A stretch of DNA of 64,000 nt, taken from NCBI GenBank assembly GCA_047632755.1, contig JBLIDT010000008.1:68613-132612 (forward strand), read 5' to 3'. The stretch comes from JAKVAV01 sp047632755 (lineage in GTDB: Bacteria > Bacteroidota > Bacteroidia > Flavobacteriales_D > Cryomorphaceae). A program made the position numbers and the translations under genes. This document shows positions 46,520-54,758 of the stretch, in pieces (within the stretch, counting starts at the first letter, position 1; every line of letters starts with the position of its first letter). The notes under the pieces are model-generated. The model ran no database searches. It saw only the letters and a program-made list of their open reading frames with translations, and was not told the DNA's origin.

Positions 46520-46634
46520 TTTGCTCTTGTTTGGTTTTATTCCTCAGGTAAAACATGTAATTTTGTCGTCAAGGAAGTAAACGAACTCCCGTGCGAGCAT
46601 CAAGTTTGAAAAACTAACATTTTATTTATTGGAG

Positions 46635-46695
46635 CCCAACTTGCTTTGGTTAGGGCGGGCCTCGATCCATTCGTTGGGTTTTCGCGCATTGCGAA
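46635..46695. other. Palindromic segment upstream of queE
   Basis: CCCAAC (46635-46640) pairs with GTTGGG (46673-46678), followed by TTTT and then a perfect hairpin TTCGC-GCATT-GCGAA (46681-46695). This GC-rich island stands out from the AT-rich 269-nt gap. It may be a terminator-like or regulatory structure; it does not match the preQ1 riboswitch types I know. Confidence 0.35.
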
Positions 46696-46788
46696 CGAGA
46701 GGATTACCGATCTAAGGCGGAAGCTTCATTCATGCCGTTTTAGAGTTTTTCTAAACACACGTTTCGCACGGGTTTCTTTTCCACTATC

Positions 46789-47421
46789 ATGCCCCTATCT
46801 CCTAAAAATTCTGAAGTGCAAGTAGATCTACTCCCCGTAATGGAAGAGTTTTACACCATCCAAGGCGAAGGTGCTCATACAGGCACAGCCGCCTATTTCA
46901 TCCGCTTAGGTGGATGTGATGTAGGCTGCGTCTGGTGCGACGTTAAAGACAGTTGGGATGCTTCTGCGCATCCCAAAAAGACCATCACCGAATTGGCCGA
47001 TAGAGCCAAATCATCGGGAGCCGAGGTAGTCGTGATTACAGGTGGTGAGCCAGCCATGTATAACTTGGAAGCCTTGACATCGGCGCTCATTGAAAAAGGC
47101 CTTAGAACCCACATTGAAACATCAGGTGCATACCTACTTACTGGAAAATGGCACTGGGTTTGCTTCTCACCGAAAAAATTCAAGTCGCCGATAGACTCGG
47201 TTTGTGAAAAAGCGGATGAACTTAAAGTGGTTGCTTACAACAAGCACGACTTTAAATGGGCTGAAGCTCATGCGGCCAAGGTTCGTAAGGATTGTCTACT
47301 TTATCTGCAACCAGAATGGGATAAGGCAGATACCATGACTCCACTGATCATTGACTATGTAAAAGAAAATCCGCAATGGCGCATCTCTCTTCAGACTCAC
47401 AAATACATGGACATTCCGTGA
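46789..47421 (+). CDS. queE: 7-carboxy-7-deazaguanine synthase QueE
   Basis: Radical SAM enzyme of the queuosine pathway; converts carboxy-tetrahydropterin to carboxy-deazaguanine. 210 residues. FYTIQGEGAHTGTAAYFIRL start, [4Fe-4S] cysteines Cys43, Cys47, Cys50 (CX3CX2C), ITGGEP glycine motif and HIETSG. Other queuosine genes are absent from the window. The stop overlaps the next GTG start (GTGA). Confidence 0.95.
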   Translation: MPLSPKNSEVQVDLLPVMEEFYTIQGEGAHTGTAAYFIRLGGCDVGCVWCDVKDSWDASAHPKKTITELADRAKSSGAEVVVITGGEPAMYNLEALTSALIEKGLRTHIETSGAYLLTGKWHWVCFSPKKFKSPIDSVCEKADELKVVAYNKHDFKWAEAHAAKVRKDCLLYLQPEWDKADTMTPLIIDYVKENPQWRISLQTHKYMDIP

Positions 47422-49367
47422 CGAAACTATTGAAGCTATTCATTCCCGCTCTTTTTTTATTCGCTTTCTATTCCAACGCTCGAGCTCAAGACTACACGAC
47501 TTCTGATAAAAAAGCAGTTCGCTCTTTCGAGAACGCTCTCAACGCTTTTGACGCTAGGAATTATGATTTGGCCCTTGCCTTGATTGACGAGGCGCTGGAA
47601 AGAGAGAGTGGCTTTATAGAAGCCCATCTTTTGGGTTTTGAGGTTTGCACCGAAATGCGTGACTATGATTGCGCTAAGAAATCACTGAAGAAAGCCATCG
47701 CTATTGATCCTGATTTTTATGCGAATGCTCATTTCTATTTGGGTGCATTCGAAATGAACGAAGGTGCCTACGAAGATGCCAAACAGAACTTCGAACGGTT
47801 CTTGTCATTTGACCGCATAAGCCTCGAAATGAGTGAAAAGGCGAACGCCGAATTGCTCAATTGCATTTTCGCTCTAGAGAAAATGGAGAATCCAGTAGAT
47901 TTCGATCCAATCAACTTGGGTCAAAACATTAATAGCCCGTTTCCCGAATACTACCCTACCATCACAGCCGATGACCGTCAACTTATCTATACTCGGCTCA
48001 TCGATGATCCAGAGGCCTATCGCGGTAAGAACGAAGATTTTTACATGGCTTTTAAGGACGGTGATAATTGGAGGGCTTCATTTCCGCTAAGTGACATCAA
48101 CACTTCCTACAACGAAGGTGCTCCCGCCATTTCTGGTGATGGACGAGTTTTGATTTATACCGCTTGTGAGCTTTTCAGCGAATACGGGGGCAATAGAAAA
48201 GGATTCGGCTCTTGCGATCTATTTATGTCAGAGAGACAAGGAAACACGTGGTCGCTACCCGTGAACCTCGGCCCTGAGGTGAATACAGCGGCATGGGAAT
48301 CCCAGCCTTCCCTTTCGGCAGATGGCCAAACGATTTATTTCGTGCGTGGATACCCAACTGCTTCTGGAAATAGGGAACAAGATATTCACGTGGCAAAGCG
48401 AACCACCGATGGAACTTGGGGTGGGGCAGTTAAACTTCCTAGAGTGATCAACTCACGCGGAAAAGAAGAATCTGCTCATATCCATCCTGATGGTAAAACC
48501 TTGTACTTCTCTTCAAATGGGCACGTAGGAATGGGAGGCTTGGATATTTATGTAAGCCAGAAAATGCCCAACGGAAAGTGGTCTGAGCCGATTAATCTCG
48601 GTTACCCTATCAACACACACAAAGACGAGAATAGTCTCTTGGTATCGCCAAATGGTGAGATCGCTTATTTTGCTTCAAGCCGCGAGGGTGGATTTGGAAA
48701 CTTAGATTTGTACAGTTTTGTGCTGCCTAAGGAAGTAAGACCAACGCCCGTAACATTCGCCCAAGGTTTGGTGGTGGAGGCGGAAACAAAGAAACCCGTT
48801 GAAGCCAAGCTTCGATTGAGTGCAGTCTCTTCTCAAAGTCTCATTTCTCAATTGAATAGTGATGCCGTTTCGGGAGAGTTCTTGATTGCTTTGCCAGCAG
48901 GCCAAACTTATGCCTTAAGCGTGACTGCAGAAGGGTATCTCTTCCACTCTGAGAATTTCTCATTGATGGAGAATAAAAGCAACGAGCCCTATGCCTTGAC
49001 GGTTGAGCTCCAGAAGATCAAACCGGGAAGTGCCATTGTCTTGCAAAATATCTTCTTTGACTTGGACAAGGATCAAATGAAGATGGAGTCCCTTTCTGAA
49101 TTGCAAGAGCTTGCTGGTTTCCTCGAAGCGAATCCCGAAGTGCGGATAGAGATTTCAGGACATACCGACAATCAAGGGGCATCTGAGTACAATGAGGCTC
49201 TTTCCTTGCGACGTGCCAATGCTGTTAAAAAACACCTGGTAGAACGCGAGAGTATCGGCACCAGCCGTCTTGAAACAATGGGCTACGGCGACTCAAAGCC
49301 CATATCTCCGAACGATACGGAAGAAGGCAAAGCCAAAAACAGAAGGACAGAGTTTAAGGTTCTTTAA
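47418..49367 (+). CDS. PorE-like periplasmic protein: TPR, PD40 propeller, regulatory domain, OmpA domain
   Basis: 649 residues from GTG 47418, chosen because a signal peptide (KLLKLFIPALFLFAFYSNARAQ) starts exactly there. TPR-like helices span about 25-140 (DARNYDLALALIDEALER). A PD40 propeller follows (PTITADDRQLIYTR, PAISGDGRVLIYTA, PSLSADGQTIYFVR, YFSSNGHVGMGGLDIY). A carboxypeptidase-regulatory-like barrel lies near 460-540, and the OmpA peptidoglycan-binding domain is at the end (FFDLDKDQMK, ISGHTDNQG, RRAEF-type end). This order is that of PorE of the T9SS in Porphyromonas; many Bacteroidota have several such paralogues, so function stays tentative. Confidence 0.82.
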   Translation: MTKLLKLFIPALFLFAFYSNARAQDYTTSDKKAVRSFENALNAFDARNYDLALALIDEALERESGFIEAHLLGFEVCTEMRDYDCAKKSLKKAIAIDPDFYANAHFYLGAFEMNEGAYEDAKQNFERFLSFDRISLEMSEKANAELLNCIFALEKMENPVDFDPINLGQNINSPFPEYYPTITADDRQLIYTRLIDDPEAYRGKNEDFYMAFKDGDNWRASFPLSDINTSYNEGAPAISGDGRVLIYTACELFSEYGGNRKGFGSCDLFMSERQGNTWSLPVNLGPEVNTAAWESQPSLSADGQTIYFVRGYPTASGNREQDIHVAKRTTDGTWGGAVKLPRVINSRGKEESAHIHPDGKTLYFSSNGHVGMGGLDIYVSQKMPNGKWSEPINLGYPINTHKDENSLLVSPNGEIAYFASSREGGFGNLDLYSFVLPKEVRPTPVTFAQGLVVEAETKKPVEAKLRLSAVSSQSLISQLNSDAVSGEFLIALPAGQTYALSVTAEGYLFHSENFSLMENKSNEPYALTVELQKIKPGSAIVLQNIFFDLDKDQMKMESLSELQELAGFLEANPEVRIEISGHTDNQGASEYNEALSLRRANAVKKHLVERESIGTSRLETMGYGDSKPISPNDTEEGKAKNRRTEFKVL

Positions 49368-49472
49368 ATCGATTCTTTTGATTTTAGATTAGTCCGAGAG
49401 ACAATCAAAGCCAAATTTCGACGTATTTAGTTTGTTTATTGTACCAAAATGGTACACGATATACACGCTATT

Positions 49473-49724
49473 ATGCTAGTGATAAGTAGTCGGGAATTTA
49501 GGCGGAATCAAAAGGAATACTTTGATCGTGCCGATAAGGGTGAGCAAATTATTGTTCAAAGAGGGAAGGATAAAGCTTATGCTCTTACTCCTGTAGGCGA
49601 GGATGATATGTATTTCAATGCTGAGATGATCGATCGCATCAAACAGAGTATCGAAGAAATTAAAAAGGGTGATACTCTAACTGTTTCCGCTGACCAAGAG
49701 ATTGATGATCTTCTCGCTTTATGA
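49473..49724 (+). CDS. Phd/YefM-type antitoxin
   Basis: 83 residues from ATG 49473. N-terminal Phd/YefM DNA-binding fold (SSREFRRNQKEYFDRADKGEQIIVQR) and an acidic C-terminal tail (SADQEIDDLLAL) that would wrap the toxin. The stop overlaps the start of the toxin pseudogene (ATGA), the usual coupling. The toxin is disrupted, so this is an orphan antitoxin. Confidence 0.85.
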   Translation: MLVISSREFRRNQKEYFDRADKGEQIIVQRGKDKAYALTPVGEDDMYFNAEMIDRIKQSIEEIKKGDTLTVSADQEIDDLLAL

Positions 49725-49998
49725 GCTATGCCCTAGAATTCTCAAAGACAGCTCTGAAGGATATTTAAAAGCATAAGAAATCTGGAGATAAAGCCATTCT
49801 TATAAAGATCAGCAAGTTATTGAAAGAACTGATGAATGGTCCGACATAAGCGACAGGTCAGCCAGAAATGCTCAAAGGCAACTTACAGGGATTGTATTCA
49901 AGGCGCATAGACAAGAAGCATCGACTGGTTTACAGCATTGATGGGCAGAGGTAATAGTCCATGTTTTAAGTGCCTATTACCATTACAGTGATAAATGA
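49721..49998 (+). pseudogene. YoeB/Txe-family toxin, disrupted
   Basis: The frame from ATG 49721 reads MSYALEFSKTALKDI, then TAA (49766), KHKKSGDKAILIKISKLL up to GPT, then TAA (49847), ATGQPEMLKGNLQGLYSRRI and DKKHRLVYSIDG. A one-base deletion near 49943-49945 then shifts to AEVIVHVLSAYYHYSDK with TGA at 49996. The pattern GQPE-LKGNL-G-YSRRI-KHRLVY-...-VLSAYYHY is that of YoeB, an mRNA interferase. Two stops and a frameshift make it inactive. Confidence 0.88.
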
Positions 49999-50110
49999 GC
50001 GAGTACGAAACAATCGCCAAATTTCAACTGCCTCACGCTTTAGGATATAAACCTCCACTCTACCTGAAAAGACAAATACTAAAGCTGTGCACAAATAGGA
50101 AATAACCGCT

Positions 50111-50141
50111 TGACCAAGTGGGTCTACTCCCGTACATTTGC
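50111..50141 (+). promoter_or_regulatory. Full Bacteroidota promoter for the membrane gene at 50147
   Basis: TTG (50111-50113), 20 nt, TACATTTG (50134-50141). The expected start of transcription falls at the ATG, so the message would be leaderless or nearly so. Confidence 0.75.
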
Positions 50142-50146
50142 AGAAC

Positions 50147-50575
50147 ATGGAGATGCTTAAAAAACGGTTTTTCGTAGCATGGGGCTTTTCGGTTCTGGTC
50201 ATGATGACATTGAGCTTTCTCTGGCACGGAATTATCCTCAACGACTTCATTCATGTCCCTCAGCCTTACGCCTTATTTTACAGCTTAGCAATGCTCTCCT
50301 ACATCCTAATCGGATTCGTTCTCACGTTCGTTTTTAATTACCTCAGCATGGGTATTGGTATTAAGATGAAAGGCGGTCTGATGGGACTAGCATTGGGTTT
50401 TTTCATTTACTTGATCGCCTTCGTATTAGGGGTTTCTTTCAAGGGATCTGGAACTGAACACGTGGTGGTCGATTTCGTTTGGCAAATGATCGAACAAGGA
50501 ATAGGCGGTGGCGTTGTGGGCTTTGTTTATCAAATGGCCAAGCGCCACGATCAAGTCTCGTTTAGCGACAATTAA
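50147..50575 (+). CDS. Small integral membrane protein, unknown function
   Basis: 142 residues from ATG 50147 (second ATG at 50153). Four hydrophobic helices: FFVAWGFSVLVMMTLSFLWHG, the segment beginning ALFYSLAMLSYILIGFVL, GGLMGLALGFFIYLIAFVLG, and a last one around IEQGIGGGVVGFVYQ. A His in the first helix and two glycine-rich helices are notable. No family recognised. 3' end overlaps rarA by 4 bp. Confidence 0.7.
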   Translation: MEMLKKRFFVAWGFSVLVMMTLSFLWHGIILNDFIHVPQPYALFYSLAMLSYILIGFVLTFVFNYLSMGIGIKMKGGLMGLALGFFIYLIAFVLGVSFKGSGTEHVVVDFVWQMIEQGIGGGVVGFVYQMAKRHDQVSFSDN

Positions 50576-51849
50576 TAACCGTATTTCCCCTTCCATAAGG
50601 TGTTGAGCTGTTTCCTCATTTCCCTTTCACGCGCATTGTCTCCAGGAGCATAGAAGCGCATTTCTTTGATTTCGTCGGGAAGGTATTCCTGGGTCTTAAA
50701 GTTGTTTTCGTACGAGTGGGTGTATTTGTAATTGTCGCCGTATCCCAAGTCTTTCATTAGCTTGGTCGGTGCGTTTCTAAGGTGTAACGGAACCGCAAGA
50801 TTTCCAGTCTCCCTGACTTTGCTCACGGCCATATTGATGGCTTCATACGAAGCATTGCTCTTGGCGCTTGACGCGAGGTAGACGGCACATTGGCTCAATA
50901 CTATTCGGCCTTCCGGCAATCCGATCTTAGCTACAGCGTCAAAGGTGGCATTGGCCAAAACAAGTCCTGTTGGATTGGCATTTCCAATGTCTTCACTGGC
51001 AAGGATGATGAGCCTTCTGGCAATAAATTTTGGATCCTCGCCACCTTCGATCATTCGAGCCAGCCAATAAACTGCTCCATTGGGATCGCTTCCGCGAATG
51101 GACTTGATAAACGCCGAAATGATATCGTAATGCTGCTCGCCATCTTTGTCGTAGATGGTCGGGTTGTTTCGAACGACTTCCTTAACCCTGTCATTGGTTA
51201 TTTCCTTTTCGCCGGAAGGCAAAGCCTGAATAACTGAATCGAGGATGTTCAATAGCTTTCTGGCATCTCCACCACTCAGTCGCAAGAGGTATTCATCTTC
51301 TTTCAGCAATACCCCTTCCTTTTTCAGCTCTTCATCTTGATTGATCGCGCGATTTACCAACAACTGCAAGTCCTCCTTTTCTAGCGGTTTTAGTACATGA
51401 ACTTGGCATCGGGAGAGGAGGGCCGAGTTTACTTCGAAAGAGGGATTCTCTGTTGTCGCTCCCACCAATGTGAGGACTCCCTTTTCTACTGCTCCGAGCA
51501 GAGAGTCCTGCTGCGATTTGCTGAATCGGTGTATCTCATCAATAAAGAGAATGGCATTTCCTTGACCAAAAAGTCCTTGAGACTCGACTTTGGATATAAT
51601 CTCTCTGATATCCTTGACTCCTGAATTAACGGCACTTATGGTGTAAAAAGGCCTATCGAGTGAAGACGCTAAAATTTTAGCCAAGGTGGTCTTACCCACT
51701 CCTGGTGGTCCCCAGAAGATAATAGACGGAATCAGTCCGCGGTCAAGTGCTCTGCGGAATACCGCGTCTTTTCCAACCAAATGTTCTTGACCGATATACT
51801 CGTCGAGAGTTTTTGGTCTCATGCGTTCTGCCAGTGGAATGTGATTCAT
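50572..51849 (-). CDS. rarA: Replication-associated recombination protein A (RarA/MgsA)
   Basis: AAA+ ATPase related to clamp loaders that acts at stalled forks. 425 residues. Start segment PLAERMRPKTLDEYIGQEHL, Walker A GPPGVGKT (47-54), Walker B LFIDEIHRF, sensor TTENPSFE and arginine finger region ALLSRC. The C-terminal tetramerisation domain (MIEGGEDPKFIARRLIILAS) is complete. Confidence 0.96.
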   Translation of the reverse strand: MNHIPLAERMRPKTLDEYIGQEHLVGKDAVFRRALDRGLIPSIIFWGPPGVGKTTLAKILASSLDRPFYTISAVNSGVKDIREIISKVESQGLFGQGNAILFIDEIHRFSKSQQDSLLGAVEKGVLTLVGATTENPSFEVNSALLSRCQVHVLKPLEKEDLQLLVNRAINQDEELKKEGVLLKEDEYLLRLSGGDARKLLNILDSVIQALPSGEKEITNDRVKEVVRNNPTIYDKDGEQHYDIISAFIKSIRGSDPNGAVYWLARMIEGGEDPKFIARRLIILASEDIGNANPTGLVLANATFDAVAKIGLPEGRIVLSQCAVYLASSAKSNASYEAINMAVSKVRETGNLAVPLHLRNAPTKLMKDLGYGDNYKYTHSYENNFKTQEYLPDEIKEMRFYAPGDNAREREMRKQLNTLWKGKYGY

Positions 51850-51977
51850 GGTGCAAAACTAATCAAGCTTTTTTCGGGACAGCGTAAATACATTACGTTC
51901 TATGTAAGTAATATTGCTTCATATTAAAACAATCGGCTGTAGATGTTGTCATTCAATAAACTGATAAAGCACCACCA

Positions 51978-52442
51978 ATGATGGAATACTTAAAAGAAGG
52001 GGAGGCCGCTCCTGAATTTACGGCTACCGATCAAAATGGTAAGGAAGTTTCTCACGCAGACTTTCGCGGAAAGAAAACAATTCTCTATTTTTATCCGAAG
52101 GATAGTACTCCTGGCTGCACCAAGGAGGCGTGTGATTTTAGAGACAATTACGAGATGCTTGCTAAGCAAGGTTTTCAAGTAATAGGCGTAAGTGCCGACA
52201 CCGAAAAGTCACACAAGAAGTTTATTGATAAATACGATTTGCCATTTTCATTGATTTCAGATCCCGAAAAGGAAATGATTCAAAAATACCACGCTTGGGG
52301 GCCCAAGAAGTTTATGGGCCGAGAGTACGATGGAATTCACCGAATCACCTACGTGATCGATGAAGAAGGGAAAATTGAGAAAATCATAGAAAAAGTTAAA
52401 ACCAAAGAAGCCTCCAAGCAGGTATTGGAAGCGCTCGCATAA
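51978..52442 (+). CDS. bcp: Thioredoxin-dependent thiol peroxidase (Bcp/PrxQ)
   Basis: 154 residues. Peroxidatic Cys47 and resolving Cys52 in STPGCTKEACDF, the PrxQ spacing. Two ATGs in tandem (51978, 51981). Reduces hydroperoxides using thioredoxin. It is 11 nt ahead of recA and probably co-transcribed. Confidence 0.95.
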   Translation: MMEYLKEGEAAPEFTATDQNGKEVSHADFRGKKTILYFYPKDSTPGCTKEACDFRDNYEMLAKQGFQVIGVSADTEKSHKKFIDKYDLPFSLISDPEKEMIQKYHAWGPKKFMGREYDGIHRITYVIDEEGKIEKIIEKVKTKEASKQVLEALA

Positions 52443-52453
52443 AACCTATCAAA

Positions 52454-53455
52454 ATGGCAGTAGAAGCAAACAAAGAAAAGCTCAAAGCATTACAGATGAC
52501 CATCGACCGTATGGAGAAATCTTACGGAAAAGGTGCAGTGATGAAACTCGGTGATAGTGCAATTGAAAAAATAGATGTGATCCCATCGGGTTCTCTCGGA
52601 ATAGATATCGCTTTAGGGGTAGGAGGTTATCCTCGGGGTAGAGTCGTTGAAATCTACGGGCCAGAGTCTTCGGGTAAAACCACTCTCGCCATTCATGCCA
52701 TTGCTGAAGTTCAAAAGCTAGGAGGAATCGCAGCTATCGTCGATGCTGAGCACGCCTTTGACCGCTACTATGCCGAAAGTTTAGGTGTGGACACGGAAAA
52801 TCTTTTTATCTCTCAACCAGACAATGGTGAGCAAGCACTGGAGATTGCTGAAAACCTGATTCGTTCAGGAGCGATTGATCTTTTGGTTATTGACTCGGTG
52901 GCTGCATTGACACCACGAGCAGAGATCGAAGGTGAGATGGGAGATTCTCAAGTTGGTCTTCAAGCTCGATTGATGTCGAAAGCATTGAGAAAGCTTACGG
53001 GAGCTATTTCGAAAACGGGTTGCTGCTGTATTTTCATCAACCAGCTTCGTGAGAAGATCGGTGTAATGTTCGGAAACCCAGAAACCACTACGGGTGGTAA
53101 CGCTTTGAAATTTTACTCTTCTGTAAGAGTTGACATCCGTCGTTCGACTCAAATCAAAGATGGTGATACAGTAATAGGTAACCGCACACGTGTGAAAATC
53201 GTGAAGAATAAAGTGGCTCCGCCTTTCGTGAAAGCTGAATTTGACATCATGTATGGAAAGGGTATTTCCAAAAGTGGTGAAATATTGGATCTAGCAGTTG
53301 AACTTAATCTGGTGAAGAAAAGCGGATCATGGTTTAGCTATGGTGAAACCAAGCTAGGCCAGGGAAGGGATGCGGTTAAATCTTTGATCGAAGACAATCC
53401 TGAACTTATGGATGAACTGGAACAAAAACTAAAAGTTGAGATTGCAAAGGATTAG
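52454..53455 (+). CDS. recA: Recombinase RecA
   Basis: 333 residues. Walker A GPESSGKT at 69-76, MAW/active-site Glu in DAEHAFD, L1 loop around EGEMGDSQVG and L2 around FGNPETTTGGNALKFYSSVR. No intein and no unusual extension. Followed by a strong terminator. Confidence 0.98.
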   Translation: MAVEANKEKLKALQMTIDRMEKSYGKGAVMKLGDSAIEKIDVIPSGSLGIDIALGVGGYPRGRVVEIYGPESSGKTTLAIHAIAEVQKLGGIAAIVDAEHAFDRYYAESLGVDTENLFISQPDNGEQALEIAENLIRSGAIDLLVIDSVAALTPRAEIEGEMGDSQVGLQARLMSKALRKLTGAISKTGCCCIFINQLREKIGVMFGNPETTTGGNALKFYSSVRVDIRRSTQIKDGDTVIGNRTRVKIVKNKVAPPFVKAEFDIMYGKGISKSGEILDLAVELNLVKKSGSWFSYGETKLGQGRDAVKSLIEDNPELMDELEQKLKVEIAKD

Positions 53456-53473
53456 ACATACAAACTAGTATTT

Positions 53474-53512
53474 GAAAGCCGAAGGTGAATTCACCTTCGG
53501 CTTTCCTTTTTT
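53474..53512 (+). terminator. Intrinsic terminator after recA
   Basis: Nearly perfect 14-bp palindromic stem (GAAAGCCGAAGGTG/CACCTTCGGCTTTC, AATT loop) followed by CTTTTTT. It overlaps any upstream extension of the next reading frame and so argues for ATG 53553 there. Confidence 0.95.
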
Positions 53513-53552
53513 AGTGAGTTTCAAATCCTTTAAAAATGCGAAATTTGCCGAC

Positions 53553-54572
53553 ATGAAAATTGCGTTTAACATTATTGCCATGACCTTGTCCTTACTGGTT
53601 TTGGCCTCTTGTGAAGAATCGACTCAGGAAACGATCAATTCTCCTGAAGAAAAGAAGGAGGCTCCAGAGGATTACATCCAGCAACTGAGTGATCAGATTG
53701 TGCAAAGTCCCAACAACGGAAATCTATATGTTAAAAGGGCTTTGGCATATAGCGAGCGCAACCTGATGTCCCTTGCGGTGAAAGATGCAGAGCGCGCCTT
53801 GAGTATCGATAGCACGGCATCTTACTTTCACCAAATATTGGGTGAAGTAAATTTTCTGAAAGGAGATTTGCGTCCCGCCCGACTTAGTTTGGAACAAGCG
53901 GCCGAATTGGATCCCTCCAATACCGAAGCTCTCCTTAAGCTCGCCGAAGTCTATTTTCTTTTGCGTCGTTACGATGAAGCGATAACCGCCGTGAATGATG
54001 CCCTTCGTCAAGACAATCAGTTGGCACAGGGATATTTTATAAAGGGATATGTCTACAAAGAGACGGGCGATACGGTTACGGCAAAATCATCTTTTCAGAC
54101 AGCCATCGAAGTGAACCCCGATCTCTACGAAGCCTATATGGAATTGGGGAGCTTGTATGCCTTTCAAGGCGACCCATTGGCTTTGGAGTACTTCAATTCT
54201 GCCCTTCAGATCAGACCTAAGAGTGCCGAAGCTTTTTATCACAAGGGAATGTTTTTACAAGCAGGTTATAGAATTGATAGGGCAAGGGACACTTATTTTG
54301 AGATGCTCCGAGCTGATCCCAACAATGTATTGGGTTACTACAACCTTGGCTACTTGTACCTCACTGAATACTTGGCTTTCGATACTGCTGTGGCTTATTT
54401 CGACTCGGCCATTGTGGAAAGGCCAGACTATGTCGAGGCTATTTACAACCGAGGCTTGGCTTACGAGGAAATGGAACTCTACGGAGATGCGGAGACTTCT
54501 TACCGCGAAGCATTATTGGTAAATCCTCAATACGACTTGGCAGCCAGAGGATTGAGCCGAATATTGGAATAG
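53553..54572 (+). CDS. TPR-repeat lipoprotein
   Basis: 339 residues from ATG 53553. Lipobox LASC, lipidated Cys20. About seven TPR units follow from residue 60 to the end (NGNLYVKRALAYSERNLMSL, SYFHQILGEVNFLKGDL, AEALLKLAEVYFLLRRYDEA-type spacing, PDYVEAIYNRGLAYEEMELY). TPR lipoproteins act as envelope scaffolds; no specific partner can be named. Confidence 0.85.
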   Translation: MKIAFNIIAMTLSLLVLASCEESTQETINSPEEKKEAPEDYIQQLSDQIVQSPNNGNLYVKRALAYSERNLMSLAVKDAERALSIDSTASYFHQILGEVNFLKGDLRPARLSLEQAAELDPSNTEALLKLAEVYFLLRRYDEAITAVNDALRQDNQLAQGYFIKGYVYKETGDTVTAKSSFQTAIEVNPDLYEAYMELGSLYAFQGDPLALEYFNSALQIRPKSAEAFYHKGMFLQAGYRIDRARDTYFEMLRADPNNVLGYYNLGYLYLTEYLAFDTAVAYFDSAIVERPDYVEAIYNRGLAYEEMELYGDAETSYREALLVNPQYDLAARGLSRILE

Positions 54573-54579
54573 CTAATAG

Positions 54580-54629
54580 GTCTGTCCATAGAGTTGAATA
54601 CCTGCGGTAGGCTTGCCCTGAAAACAGTC
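54580..54629 (+). repeat. Dispersed intergenic repeat, copy 3
   Basis: GTCTGTCCATAGAGT, then CTGAAAACAGTC 38 nt from its start; matches copy 2 at 44289. It begins 7 nt after the stop of the TPR gene. The remaining gap up to 54758 shows no gene. Confidence 0.5.
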
Positions 54630-54758
54630 CCTTCGGCGGGTCTCAGCACAACGTATTCAAGAAATGTTAACTCCCTTTATTCAGACCTTTGTAAGCCTTT
54701 ATTTTGAACTCTCTGGCCAAGACACCTGACTAAATAGACAGAAAGTAACTAGTGATTT

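Noticed and set aside
46520..46788. preQ1 riboswitch in front of queE
   Set aside because: The segment lacks the short preQ1-I pseudoknot tail and the longer preQ1-II pattern; only generic palindromes are present.
49721..49998. UAA recoded as an amino acid, allowing the toxin to be read through
   Set aside because: All other genes in the window, many ending in TAA, behave with the standard code, and the gene also has a frameshift; a pseudogene explains it better.
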